From positions 152,501 through 216,500 of the forward strand of contig CM039465.1 of the NCBI GenBank assembly GCA_022414725.1: 64,000 bases of DNA. The letters are read 5' to 3'. Below are positions 1-10,496 of the stretch, piece by piece. The notes below the pieces were generated by a model that was not told the DNA's origin, made no database searches, and saw only the letters and a list, made by a program, of their open reading frames with translations. The translations under genes were made by a program, and so were the position numbers. Origin of the DNA: Microglena sp. YARC. Lineage: Eukaryota; Chlorophyta; Chlorophyceae; Chlamydomonadales; Chlamydomonadaceae. Positions within the stretch are counted from its first letter, which is position 1. The number at the start of each line of letters is the position of its first letter.

Positions 1-782
1 CGATGAGTCCGAAAAAGGAAAAAATAGTATCACAAAGAAAAAAACAGTATCAAATCAAATATGAAAAGCGCATGTAGGAAATATCTAGGCAATTTGTATT
101 TTTGTAACATTGTCAATTACAAGTATTCCCCTTGCATATTATTATATTATTATAGTTCAACGATAATGACCACCTACCTCCTTGATGAGTCCAAATCTGC
201 CAAAGTTCTCAACGCAAGCAAAGGTAGTGGGCTTCTAAAAACGTCATTTTAGTACCAATTTATTACAAATTCGGGTTCCTTGTGAAGTTCTATTAAACTT
301 AGCACTACACAGGGCTAGGCTTGATCAGGTGCGCCCTTTTTCTGGTTCCCCCCTTGAAAATTAAAGTCCCACCTACTCCCTTGATGAGTCCAAACATATC
401 AGACAATACACCCCATATTGTTGCTTATAAGTATTCCCCTTGCATATTATTATATTATTATTGTTCAAGGATACTAACCACCTACCTCCTTGATAAGACC
501 GAATCTGCTTAAGTTCTCAGCGCAACCAAACGTGGTGGGCTTCTCCTTCTTCTTTGCTTTACCACCACTGCCCTTGTCTCCGTCCCTCAGCTGATCGTGT
601 CTTCCTCTGTCTGTTTTCCTTGGTCACACAGGGCTAGGCTTGCTCAGGTGCGCCCTTTCCTGGTTCCCTCCTTAAAAAATAAAGTTCCACCTACCCCCTC
701 GATGAGTCCGAACATATCAGACAATCCACCACATATTGTCGTTTATAAGTATTTCCCTTGCATATTGTTATAGTATTATTGT
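1..782 (-). repeat. Tandem copies of the terminal exon and 3' flank of the minus-strand UBA/SD/K-rich gene
   Basis: Segments at about 119-250, 425-560 and 746-870 are homologous, with a period of roughly 305-320 bp. Each carries the AT-rich TTGCATATTATTATATTATT stretch, then CACCTACCTCCTT.ATGAGTCC, then the complement of the last coding stretch of the gene ending at 783. The copies at 180-240 and 490-590 carry substitutions; the 490-590 copy also retains the start of the Lys-rich coding part. Only the copy at 783-1019 joins an intact Lys-rich exon. I read these as downstream partial duplications, not separate genes. Confidence 0.7.
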
Positions 783-3700
783 TCAAGGATAAGAACCACC
801 TACCTCCTTAATGAGTCCGAATCTGCCAAAGTTTTCAGCGCCACCAAACGTGGTGGGCTTCTCCTCCTTCTTTGCTTTACCGCCACTGCTCTTGCGCTTG
901 CGATCTTTTTCTTTCTTGTGCTTCTTATCTTTATTCTTGGACGAATGCTTTCGCTTTGACTTCTCCTTGCTTCCCTTCTTCGACTTCTTCTTCGACTTGG
1001 ATGATTTCTTTGAGCGTTTCTGGTACATGGTAGGGAGCGTGCACGATCAAACATAGACAGCATGAACAATTGAACATAGGCAGCATGAACAATCAAGCAT
1101 AGGCAACAGCGTGCACCATCAAACATAGGCACGTGCACGATCAAGCATAGGCAACATGAAAGATTGGACATAGGCAGCATGAACAATCAAGCATAGGCAA
1201 CAGCGTGCACCATCAAACATAGGCACGTGCACGATCAAGCATAGGCAACATGGACGATTGGACATATGCAGCATGAACAATCAAGATAGGCAGCAGCATG
1301 CACAATCAAGCATAGGCAACATGAACGATTGGACTTAGGAGATGGCGGGATAGGAATGGATGGGTGGATGGATGGATGGATGGATGGATGGGTGGATGGA
1401 TGGGTGGATGGGTGGATGGGTGGATGGATGGATGGATGGATGGATGGATGAATGGATGAATGGATGGATGGATGGATGGGTATGTGGGAAGGACAGTGAC
1501 GTATGCGTAAGGGAATAGATTTCCATCTACTTTGATTGTGTTCCCTCAAAGAGTTGCAAACATCCTGCTCCCTTTAAATTATTGCAAAAATATATGCATA
1601 TGATCGTATTCCCTTGATTAAATTACTGCGAAAATCCACATCTTGCCAGGTTGCCAAAATGGCCAAGCCAGCTCCAACCTGGGCCGTCTGAAGCAACTTT
1701 ATTTCTTATGCTACTTTTCAAGGACTTGCATCATGAGCCATTAGGTATTTACCAGTGTATGGAGTATTATTAGCAGGAGGGGCATCTAACTCAAAATTTT
1801 AGGGTTTATAGCAATTCAGCTGATGACTTGGAGTTGGGTCTCGTAGTCTGTAGTTTGTAACTCCACTTTTTCAGGCAAATTTCTGACAATTCTCAGATAT
1901 CTCAAAAATTCTCATAATTCTCGATTCTCAGGCCAAAATGTCAGAATTATCAGGCCCACCTCTCACGTTCAAAGTGCGAATTACGAACTGCAAAGTAATT
2001 TATAAACCCAAATCCAAATCATTCTCTGAATGGCTGCAAGGTATTCAACAAATGCTCATATGCCACCAAAGTTTTGATTTGTCCAGATTATGGATCAGCC
2101 TGCATCGATGACCTGAAACCTCACCTGTACCTTCCTAGGTTGACGGTACTGGGTGTCGACTGTCGAGTTGGGTATCGGATTGTGTCGATTACTCGATTTG
2201 TATGCTGGGTAGCGATTTGGGTCTGAGAGCCAGGGATCTCAAATCAGGTATCGTATTCTGATATTTTGGGCCAAGACGGGGTCTCGTATTCCGATTGGAA
2301 TGTATTCCGGAAGAAAAATCCCTGCATCAAACCTATTGCTACACCAAAAATAGATTACTAATAAATTAATATTTATAATTGAGTAAAAAATAAAACGCAA
2401 ATAAAATAAAATACCATCAAACCTATTGCAACACTAGATAAAGTCTAGGCCTAAATTGAAATTGGTCAGCGCTCTATCTTTGCGTGCCAGTTTTTCTTTT
2501 TACCTACGACCAGCAGCTTCAAGGCAGCTCCCTGAGCCAGCCACTGGGCGAAGCCCCAAGATTTCAACAATTCTGGAAAGTAGATTCTGTCAGTTTCCAG
2601 ACACACGAGGTTGCATTAGCTTTGGCTGAATAGCCAGTCAGGGGAGCTGCCTAGAAGCTGCTGCTTGAAGATGAAATGAAAAACAGTGCTGAGCGTGCAA
2701 TCTAGCGTGCGTTTTAGGTGAGGCTCAAGCCACACTAGCGCGCGCGCTAAAAAATGATAACGCCTGGAGGGGCGTGGTCTTAAGGGGACCCTCCCATACG
2801 CTGCAGCTGGGGAAAATCACCATGGCAGACATAGTAAGTGTCACCCTCCAGGCGGTAGGGACTCCTTCATGCGACGTGAGGCAAGAATGCAGGTACAGGA
2901 GGCAATACATTCTCTGTGCAGCTTATAGATGAGTTTGTCTACATGTTGGCGAATGGGAAAAGTCACCATAATACATTAAAAAGTGTTTGACGTTCTGAAT
3001 TGTTCATATGTGGTAGATTAATAGGCTAACATATTGATGATAAACCTGATTCAAAGTGTGCAGTGAGAAACTGATGAGCAAAGTAGGTGTCTGGTGACGA
3101 AAACACCCCATAAACGTGAATTATGTGAAGTTTGGTGCGTTAAAAGCACAAGGAACAAAAAGAATAAAGCAACTCACCTTGTCCCTGCCGGAGTCACTAT
3201 CACTGCTGCTGCTGTCACTGCTGCTGATGTCATTGCTGCTGCTGTCACTGCTGCTGGTGCGTTGCAAGCACAAAGCACACAAAGAATAAAGCGACTCACC
3301 TTGTCCCTGCCGGAGTCGCTGTCACTGCTGCTGCTGCCACTGCTGCTGCCGTCATTGCTGCTGCTGTCATCGCTGCTGGTGCGTTGTAAGCACAAAGCAC
3401 AAAAAGAATAAAGCGACCCACCTTGTCCCTGCCTGAGTCGCTATCACTGCTGCTACTGTCACTGCTGCTGCTGCTGTCACTGCTGCTGCTGCCACTGCTG
3501 CTGCCGTCATTGCTGCTGCTGTCATCGCTGCTGGTGCGTTGTAAGCACAAAGCACACAAAGAATAAAGCGACTCACCTTGTCCCTGCCGGAGTCGCTATC
3601 ACTGCTGCTACCGTCTCTGCTGCTGCTGTCATTGCTGCTGCTGCTGTCACTGCTGCTGGTGCGTGGTAAGCACAAAGCATAACAAGAATAAAGCGACTCA

Positions 3701-6700
3701 CCTTGTCCCTGCCGGAGTCGCTATCACTGCTGGTACTGTCATTGCTGCTGCTGTCACTGCTGCTGCCGTCACTGCTGCTGCTGTCACTGCTGCTGCTGCC
3801 ACTGCTGCTGACGTCATTGCTGCTGCTGTCATTGCTGCTGGTGCGTTGTAAGCACAAAGCACAAAATGAATAAAGCGACTCACCTTGTCCCTGCCTGAGT
3901 CGCTATCACTGCTGCTACCGTCTCAGCTGCTGCTGCTGTCACTTCTGCTGCTGTCACTGCTGCTGCTGCCACTGCTGCTGCCGTCATTGCTGCTGCTGTC
4001 ATCGCTGCTGGTGCGTTGTAAGCACAAAGCACAAAATGAATAAAGCGACTCACCTTGTCCCTGTCTGAGTCGCTATCACTGCTGCTACGGTCTCTGCTGC
4101 TGCTGTCATTGCTGCTGCTGCTGTCACTGCTGCTGGTGCGTGGTAAGCACAAAGCATAATAAGAATAAAGCGACTCACCTTGTCCCTGCCGGAGTCGCTA
4201 TCACTGCTGCTACTGTCATTGCTGCTGCTGTCGCTGCTGCTGCTGTCATTGCTGCTGCTGTCACTCCTGCTGCTGTCACTGCTGCTGCCGTCATTGCTGC
4301 TGCTGTCACTGCTGCTGCTGTCACTGCTGCTGCTGTCACTGCTGCTGCTGTCACTGCTGCTGCCGTCATTGCTGCTGCTGTCACTGCTGCTGCTGTCACT
4401 GCTGCTGCTGTCACTGCTGCTGCTGTCACTGCTGCTGCTGCCACTGCTGCTGCCGTCATTGCTGCTGCTGTCATCGCTGCTGGTGCGTTGTAAGCACAAA
4501 GCACACAAAGAATAAAGCGACTCACCTTGTCCCTACCAGAGTCGCTATCACTGCTGCTACCGTCTCTGCTGCTGCTGCTGTCATTGCTGCAGCTGCTGTC
4601 ACTGCTGCTGGTGCGTGGTAAGCAAAAAGCATAACAAGAATAAAGCGACTCACCTTGTCCCTGCCGGAGTCGCTCTCACTGCTGCTACTGTCATTGCTGT
4701 TGCTGTCGCTGCTGCTGCTGTCATTGCTGCTGCCGTCACTGCTGCTGCTGTCACTGCTGCTGCCGTCATTGCTGTTGCTGTCACTGCTGCTGCCGTCATT
4801 GCTGCTGCTGTCACTGCTGCTGCTGTCACTGCTGCTGCTGTCACTGCTGCTGCTGTCACTGCTGCTGCCGTCATTGCTGCTACTGTCACTGCTGCTGCTG
4901 TCACTGCTGCTGCTGTCACTGCTGCTGCTGTCACTGCTGCTGCCGTCATTGCTGCTGCTGTCACTGCTGCTGCTGTCACTGCTGCTGCCGTCATTGCTGC
5001 TGCTGTCACTGCTGCTGCTGCCACTGCTGCTGCTGTCATTGCTGCTGCTGTCACTGCTGCTGGTGCGTTGTAAGCACAAAGCACAAAAATAATAAAGCAA
5101 CTTACCTTGTCCCTGCCGGAGTCGCTATCACTGCTGCTGCTATCATTGCTGCTGCTGTCACTGCTGCTGCTGTCACTGCTGCTGGTGCGTTGTAAGCACG
5201 AAGCACAAAAATAATACAGCAACTCACCTTGTCCCTGCCTGAGTCGCTATCACTGCTCCTGGTGTCATTGCTGCTGCTATCACTCCTGCTGCTGTCACTG
5301 CTGCTGGTGCGTTGCAAGCACTAAGCACACAAAGAATAAAGCGACTGACCTTGTCCCTGCCGGAGTCACTATCACTACTGCTACTACCACTGCTGCTGTC
5401 ACTGCTGCTGGTGCGTTGTAAGCACAAAGCACAAAAAGAATAAAGCGACTCACCTTGTCCCTGCTGGAGTCGCTATCACTGCTGCTGCTGTCACTGCTGC
5501 TATCCTCGCTACCACTACTGCTAGCCTTGTTAGCAGCGGTCTCTCGGGCAAACTGGGCAGCGCTCTCCTCAGCCAAGTCACTGATTCGTTTCCGCTTCTG
5601 CAGTGCATGATCAGGAGGCAAAGCAAAAATATCATGAAATGTGCTATATATACATATAATTAAAAATATCATGAAATATGCTACACATATACATATAATT
5701 AAAAATATCATGAAATATGCTATATTTATTCATTTAATTAAAAATATCAAGAAATATGCTATATATACATATAATTAGGGTGCATATCATATGATGGTGA
5801 CCATAGGCGATTATGATATCATATGATCAACCAAGTCACTGATTTGTTTCCGCTTCTGCAGTGCATGGTCAGGAGGCAAAGTTTGGGGGGAGGCTAAAGC
5901 CACACTAGTGCGCGTGATAAAAAAAGATGACGCTTGGAAGGACGGGGTTTTAAGGGGACCCTCCCGTACGCCAAAGTTGGGCAGCGCTATCCTCAGCCAA
6001 GTCACTGATTCGTTTGCGCTTCTGGAGTGCATGGTCAGGACGCAAAGCTTGGGGTGAGGCTGTATGTATGTTACAGTCCAGGGGTAGGTCAAATAGGCTT
6101 AAGGGACTTGCCCAACCTTAGTAGGAAGGGCCTAAAAAGAAAAGGCACTGATGAACTGAACTGAACCCCAAACAATTGTTTTATCGACGGGGTGAGGCTA
6201 AAGCCACACTAGCGGGCGCAATAAAAAAAGAAAGCGCTTGGAGGGGCGTGGTGTTAAGGGGATCCTCCCATACGCCGAAGCTGGGGAAAGTCGCCTCCTG
6301 ACCGAAGTCACTGATTCGTTTCTGCTTCTGCAGTGCATGATCAGGAGGGGAAGGGAGGGAGGGGGAGGGGGAGAGGGGGGTTAGGGGGGGGGAGAGGGGG
6401 GGAGGGGGGAGGGGGAGAGGGGGGAGGTAGGGTAGGGGGGGAGGGGGGAGGGGGAGAGGGGGGAGAGGGGGGTAGGGGGGGTAGGGGAGGGGAGAGGGGG
6501 GTAGGGGAGGGGAGGGGGAGAGGGGGGGGAGGGGGGTAGGTGGGTAGGGGAAGGAGGGGGGGGAGAGGGGGGAGGGAGTGAAGAGGAGGGGAGGGAGGGA
6601 GGGAGGGGGGAGGGGGGGGAGGGGAGGGGGAGGGGGGGAGGGGGGATAGGGGGGGGAGGGGGGGAGGGGGGGGGGGACGTCTTGATTTGGCATCACCAGT

Positions 6701-9700
6701 GACACTGCCCCAGCACCCACTGTTTATTTTTTGGGATACGCGTAGCAGCCTCCACCCATCTCCGTCGGCCAGGGACTGAGTCGAGCCCAGAGATTCCAGT
6801 TGCATTGGAATGCCTGTCATGACAGCTTTCGGACGCACTAGCTAGCTTCAGGTTGGGCCCAAGGGTGGGTGAAAGGAGCAGCCTAGAAGCTGCTACGCGT
6901 CGCCCCAAAAAGAAAGTATGCCCAGCACCCCTGCTAAAGGGGGCATATAAAAGAACAAGTCCTCGCGGCGTCGCAAGCGACGTGGACAAATTAGCGGAGA
7001 GTGTTGGCTATCTGAGCGACATGTGGCAACGGAATCGAGTGCAGTGGACCAAAGCCAGGGTTTTAGGGACAGTTAGGGCCAGGGTAACTTGGCTTCGTGT
7101 GACAAACGGACAACGCGGCGACCCTGCCCGCGGGCGTGGCTGGGAGCTCCCACCCCCCAGAAGGAGGGGCTCCGCCAAAAATAGGCCACCCTACATGAGC
7201 CACTAAGACACTCAAGTTAGCTAACTCATAATGGATACTGTTACTTGCTACATCCATCCATTCACCAGCAATACGTTTGGTGTGTGTGTGTGGGGGGGGG
7301 GGGGGGGGGGGGAGGGGATGTTCATAAGACGCTCAAGTTGGCTGACTCATAATAGATACAGTTACATGCTACATCCATTCACCAGCAATACGTTTGTGTG
7401 TGCTTGTGTGTGTGTGTGGTGGTGATGGTGGTGGTGGTGGTGGTGGTGGTGGTGGGATGATGTTCATAAGACACTCAAGTTGGGTAACTCATAATAGATA
7501 CAGTTACATGCTACATCCATTCACCAGCACAGACCAGCAATAAAAACACCACCACCAACAAAACAACAGAACCACAAGCGCCAACAACAACAACAACAAC
7601 ACAAAGACCACAACCCATGCCACCACCACACCACACCACCACACACGCAAAAATGACCCCACCTCAATATTCTTTACATAGTCCTTCTCACTAAGGCACT
7701 CAAGTTTGCATACAGGATCCAGGTACATGCTATATCTAGTCACCAGCTTAGACCAGCAATAAAAACAAATGCCACTGAGTGCCACCAACAACACCACAAG
7801 CGCTACCAATACGACCACAAACACCACCACAAATGCTACACCACCACCACACCACAAAACAATAAAAATAAAATATGACCCCACCTTATCAATGTTCTGC
7901 AGCTCCTCTACCAATTCCTTCTCATTAAGGCGCTCAAGTTTGCATACTGGATCCAGGTACATGCTATATCTAGTCACCAGCACAGACCAGCAATACAAAA
8001 ACCACCGATGCCACCACCACCACCACCACACCACCACAATAAAATAAAAAATAGCCCCACCTTCTCTATATTCTTCAGCTACTCTGCACAGTCCTTCTCA
8101 CTAAGGCGCTCAAGTTTGCATACTGGATACAGGGGCATGCTATATCTAGTCACCAGCACAGACCAGCAATACAAAAACCACCAATGCCACCAACAAAACC
8201 ACGAGTGCCAACAGCAACCCCAACAACCCCAACACAAACACCACCACCAAAGCCACCACCACCACCACACCACCACCACAATAAAATAAAAATAAAATAA
8301 AATATGGCCCCACCTGTTATATATTCTTCAGCTCCTCTGCACAGTTCTTCTCACCAAGGCGCTCAAGTTTGCAGGCAGCATCCAGGTACATGATATATCC
8401 ATACACCAGCAATAAAAACACCACCGCCAATGCCACCAAAAAAACCACAAGCGCCAACAGCAACACCACCACCACCACCACCACTACCACAAATTCCACC
8501 ACCACCTCCACTACATCACCAAAAAAAAAAAAATATGGCCCCACCTTTTCTATATTCTTCAGTTCCTCTACATAGTCCTTCTCAAATCGGCCAAGCATGG
8601 CCGCAGCAGTCGGCACATCCCAGTTTGTCTCTTGCAACGCAACAACCCGCACAGCTGCACCAAATTGGGGCATCAGATGGCTGAGTTCTCCGAGAGATAC
8701 ATTCTCCTTCTCAACCTGGAGCTTCTCAAGATGCTTTTGCACCTGTTGAGCAGAAATTTGCGATTTAAAAATTGATACACCTTGCCACGGTGCGTGAGTT
8801 TGAAGAAACCTTCCTGTTTGAGTCCAGCGGAATTAGCTATTTTTACGGTACTGTAGGTGTTATTTGGGGCCACATTGCAAATTGCGAAGGTAAATTGCTT
8901 TGAATGATCAATAATTTCAAACAATTGTACCGCCTGGAGCAGCAGTGGTGGTGGCGATGGTGGTAGTAGTGGTAGTGGTGATGATGATATGAGAATCTTC
9001 TGTAAATAGTGTTGTATTCCTGAGCCACACCAGGATTTCTCTTGTTCCTTTCACTCCCTTGAAAAATGAAAATTAGTACGAGCTGCCACAGGGCGTGAGA
9101 TTGAGGGAACCCTCCTGTTTGCATGCATGGATACGGAAGAATGGCTACCATGTTGAGTTTATATGGTTTTGCAGACCCTCTACGCCTAAGCTTGGACTAC
9201 CGCGTGACAGCACCCAGGTAAGTTATCTACCTCTTCCAAGGCGGCAAGTCTGAAATGTTGTGAACCCAGCCAGGGCTCGAACTGCACACCCGACTGATGC
9301 TAGGTAAAACTAACCTTATAGCCAGAGCTCGATATGTAAGTTGTGGGACACCCTTCTCAAGTATCTTCATATTATTTTGTTTTCTTTCGTCAGTATTGGA
9401 CTGGTTTCTCTAGCCCTGAGCTAACGCAGGACTAGTACCGGTAGTAATAGACAGGGGGTCCCATTCAGCTTATTCGCCTATTTTAAGACTGGAGCACGAA
9501 ATTCCATCCTCCCCATCACCACCACCACAGACTGCAAACACGCATAAGTGAATAGCTTTGATACCTCCTGTAATGTTCTTCTCCCTTCTGAAGTGCCAGC
9601 ACAAGTGTAAACGAACATAGTTTACTTGCCATGCTCCCTTCTTAACAGTTTGCTCTTTCTTTATCTCTCTCATTGCTAAGGCTTACATAAGATTCTTGCC

Positions 9701-9880
9701 ATGCTTCCTACCCGTGCGTTTCTGTCTCCCACAGAAACCTAGAGCTAGCAGGACAGTTGACACACAGAACCAACTTACCATGCTCCCTCCCCTAGTGTCT
9801 GCATCTCCAATTTGGCCTCTGGTGAAGAATTCTGCCTCCATGCCATACTTGTTGGAGCCAACAGGCGCGGCTGCTGCCAT
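783..9880 (-). CDS. Multi-exon gene for a UBA/CUE-like, Ser/Asp-rich and Lys-rich protein (unknown function, probably nuclear)
   Basis: I propose four coding exons, all phase 0 with GT-AG borders: 9880-9779 (34 codons from ATG, donor GTAAGT), 8742-8545 (66 codons), 5597-5454 (48 codons) and 1019-783 (79 codons including TGA). The product is about 226 residues. The N-terminus contains [15 protein letters not shown]. Exon 2 has a helical segment with [15 protein letters not shown], which looks like a UBA or CUE ubiquitin-binding fold. Exon 3 starts [19 protein letters not shown] and turns into Ser/Asp repeats ending SRDK. The last exon is almost all Lys/Ser/Arg and ends with [14 protein letters not shown], a G.FG.I.E tail I have seen in eukaryotic nuclear Lys-rich proteins but cannot assign by name. 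Basic and acidic low-complexity tracts suggest a nuclear protein, by inference. The exons are separated by large arrays of partial exon duplications, described separately. Other exons may exist. The boundaries are my reading of splice signals, not of transcripts. Confidence 0.55.
1041..1335. repeat. Minisatellite of GCATGAACAATCAAGCATAGGCA-like units
   Basis: About 88-bp higher-order units (starting near 1082, 1168 and 1270) are built from diverged copies of a 20-22 bp motif related to ATGAACAATCAAGCATAGGC. It lies in the last intron of the minus-strand gene, just upstream of the terminal exon's acceptor. Confidence 0.8.
1352..1480. repeat. (TGGA)n microsatellite
   Basis: About 130 bp of TGGA tetranucleotides with scattered TGGG variants. 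The His/Pro/Ser-rich reading frames across it are repeat artefacts. Confidence 0.9.
1811..2037. mobile_element. MITE-like inverted-repeat element, family C, copy 1
   Basis: The left end GCAATTCAGCTGATGACTTGG and right end CAAATCATTCTCTGAATGGC are imperfect inverted repeats. Both the ends and the interior (TTTTCAGGCAAA, ATTCTCA, CAGAATT) match the better-preserved copy at 37715-37901. No coding capacity is seen. It is probably a non-autonomous DNA transposon. Confidence 0.55.
2512..2662. mobile_element. MITE-like element, family A, copy 1
   Basis: The terminal inverted repeats are AGCAGCTTCAAGGCAGCTCC on the left and its near-complement GGAGCTGCCTAGAAGCTGCT on the right. The interior motif TGTCAGTTTCCAGA is shared, in inverted orientation, with the copy at 13250-13401. 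Length is about 150 bp and non-coding. It sits in the last intron of the minus-strand gene. Confidence 0.65.
2716..2822 (+). repeat. Dispersed ~105-bp element (GGGGCGTGG / GGGGACCCTCCC family)
   Basis: It has the order GTGAGGCT.AAGCCACACTAG, then an A-rich spacer, then TGGAGGGGCGTGG and TTAAGGGGACCCTCCC, then ACGC and AGCTGGGGAAA. The same order recurs at 5886-5990 and 6189-6293. Weaker matches lie at 8778-8821, 9087-9125 and 13050-13100. It is non-coding. Confidence 0.65.
2823..3150. other. Intron sequence without recognisable feature
   Basis: No ORF of interest, repeat or RNA gene is seen between the dispersed element and the Ser/Asp exon array. Confidence 0.5.
3171..5453 (-). repeat. Array of Ser/Asp exon tails each followed by the same 46-nt GT...AG segment
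   Basis: Counting the genuine exon at 5454-5597, 14 copies of the exon tail (encoding SDSGRDK or close variants) are each followed on the minus strand by a splice-donor-like GTGAGTCGC and a 46-nt segment ending CAACGCACCAG. The spacing between copies ranges from about 105 to 450 bp because the (CAG)n/CAGCAGTGA part has expanded. In the frame set by the real exon, removing one 46-nt segment leads straight to a TGA. The copies therefore cannot all be joined in series as coding exons. The poly-Ala, poly-Ser and poly-Leu frames here are artefacts of the triplet repeat. Confidence 0.85.
5604..5828. repeat. AT-rich tandem copies plus family B fragment
   Basis: Four diverged copies of a unit related to AAATATCATGAAATATGCTA span about 5625-5775. 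They are followed at 5777-5826 by CATATCATATGATGGTGACC, an end fragment of family B (compare 45870 and 46577). Confidence 0.6.
5829..6350 (-). repeat. Three upstream duplications of the Ser/Asp exon's acceptor and start
   Basis: On the minus strand the sequence GCACTGCAGAAGCGGAAAC with AATCAGTGACTTGG (3' splice site plus start of the exon at 5597) recurs in diverged form at about 5829-5888, 5985-6045 and 6293-6350. The middle copy has lost the AG acceptor (CTCCAG) and diverges after the ISDLAED-like part. Copies of the ~105-bp GGGGCGTGG element lie between them at 5886-5990 and 6189-6293. Confidence 0.7.
6060..6180 (+). repeat. Dispersed repeat (AGGGACTTGCCCAACC family), copy 1
   Basis: The run CAGTCCAGGGGTAGG, AGGGACTTGCCCAACC, CACTGATGAACTGAAC and AACAATTGTTT is shared in order with 19685-19790. 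It is non-coding and SINE-like in size; I see no tRNA-like head in this part. Confidence 0.6.
6351..6676 (+). repeat. Polypurine (GGGGGA)n tract
   Basis: About 325 bases are almost all G and A on the plus strand, with only scattered T. The structure is irregular GGGGGAG/GGGGAGG units. Pro-rich frames on the minus strand are artefacts. It is capable in principle of G-quadruplex or triplex structure. Confidence 0.9.
6733..6905. mobile_element. MITE-like element, family A, copy 3
   Basis: The inverted ends are GGGATACGCGTAGCAGCCTCC and GCCTAGAAGCTGCTACGCG, with the interior motifs GTTGCATTGGAATGC, TGTCATGACAGCTTTC and CGCACTAG. The interior is shared with the degenerate copy at 45205-45410. Confidence 0.6.
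6940..7190 (+). repeat. Dispersed element E, copy 1 (CGTCGCAAGCGACG ... CTCCGCCAAA)
   Basis: The ordered motifs are GCGTCGCAAGCGACG, GGAGAGTGTT, GGCAACGGAATCGAGT, CAAACGGACAACG and a CCCCCCAGAAGG hairpin ending GGGGCTCCGCCAAA. The reverse complement of 57245-57445 has them in the same order. A shorter relic of the right end is at 49555-49604. It is non-coding. Confidence 0.65.
7205..8367 (-). repeat. Array of exon-2 tail duplications with their splice donors
   Basis: Reading on the minus strand, diverged copies of the last ~50 nt of the 8545-8742 exon (RL.EK...EELKNIEK), each followed by GTGGGG, end at about 8315, 8065, 7886 and 7665. A leader CTATATC..GTCACCAGC..AGACCAGCAATAAAAAC lies between them. 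More decayed copies lie at 7205-7275, 7328-7400 and 7465-7535. The copies at 8315 and 8065 have in-frame stops (TAA and TAG); those at 7886 and 7665 are open. ACC/GGT triplet repeats fill the spacers. Confidence 0.75.
8745..9127 (-). repeat. Duplicated 3' intron segment upstream of exon 2
   Basis: On the minus strand, 9125-9063 (CAAACAGGAGGGTTCCCTC ... TTTTTCAAG) and 8825-8743 (CAAACAGGAAGGTTTCTTC ... CTCAACAG) are homologous, and both end in a possible AG acceptor. The second precedes the exon at 8742. After the first lies an open stretch starting [11 protein letters not shown] that could be an additional exon, but I cannot confirm it. Confidence 0.45.
9165..9330 (-). mobile_element. tRNA-derived SINE-like repeat, copy 1
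   Basis: The minus strand has an A-box-like TGGCTATAAGGTTAGT and a B-box-like GCAGTTCGAGCCC. A body follows (CTTGCCGCCTTGGAAGAGG ... GTGCTGTCACGCGGTAGTCC ... GGTCTGCAAAACC). The same body follows a B box at 16195 and 28238 on the plus strand. It is in intron 1 of the minus-strand gene. Confidence 0.55.
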
Positions 9881-10316
9881 CTCAGTTTATTGCTGCGCAG
9901 AATTCGGAGCCGGTGATGATACTATGGAGCTGGCTGGAATCTGATTCAGCTTGATTGCGGACGACTTCGACAAAGTTGAATCGGGATAACTAGAAGAGGG
10001 GTGGATTGCGATCAACGACGCAAGAAAAGCTAAGACGAATGGCGTATGGAACCGAGAGTCACAAACTGCCCAGGTCAAAGAAGCCAAGCCACCAAAGGAA
10101 AACAGTTGTCCGATGTTGTCCCGATGGTTCCGACCCCGGTAGATATTATTCCGTCGCACGTTTCAAGAATGTTAAAGGATTTTTCATCTGGATCAGTCTG
10201 GATCAAGGATTTCCTTCTGGATGTACTACATCAAGAACCCCTGTTCGTCGCAGCCGATTTTCACTGCCTGGAGCTGATAACTCTCCCGTGTTCTCCGGTT
10301 TGCCTGTGTGTCAGCC
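9881..10316. other. Intergenic, no supported feature
   Basis: This is the probable 5' flank of the minus-strand gene starting at 9880. Overlapping frames of 90-148 codons exist on both strands, but none has recognisable motifs or clear splice context. Confidence 0.4.
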
Positions 10317-10496
10317 ATGGATGCATCTGCGGATTACCACCATGCCGAAGTAACCGCCATGATCAGCTTGCACAGTCAGCACAAGCCTTCGTGCAATTAT
10401 CCTCATACGCTGATGACCCCTCGAGACTTCCGAGCTATCGACAACGGCGTCTACCCTACGGGCTACGGCTGCCTGCACCCTGTTCAGGATAGTTAA
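10317..10496 (+). CDS. Small hypothetical ORF (59 codons)
   Basis: It starts MDASADYHHAEV and ends GYGCLHPVQDS, with TAA at 10494. The composition looks protein-like (PRDFRAIDNGVYPTGYGCLH), but I recognise no family. It could be a last exon of a gene whose upstream exons I cannot define, or chance. It overlaps a 148-codon frame in another phase that looks less protein-like. Confidence 0.25.
   Translation: MDASADYHHAEVTAMISLHSQHKPSCNYPHTLMTPRDFRAIDNGVYPTGYGCLHPVQDS

Noticed and set aside
3174..5222. Poly-Ala, poly-Leu and poly-Ser ORFs of 60-190 codons
   Set aside because: Frames of the CAG/CTG-type repeat array. Only the Ser/Asp frame connects to a real exon, at 5454-5597.
6181..6838. Pro-rich minus-strand ORFs (165-179 codons)
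   Set aside because: Translation of the polypurine tract.
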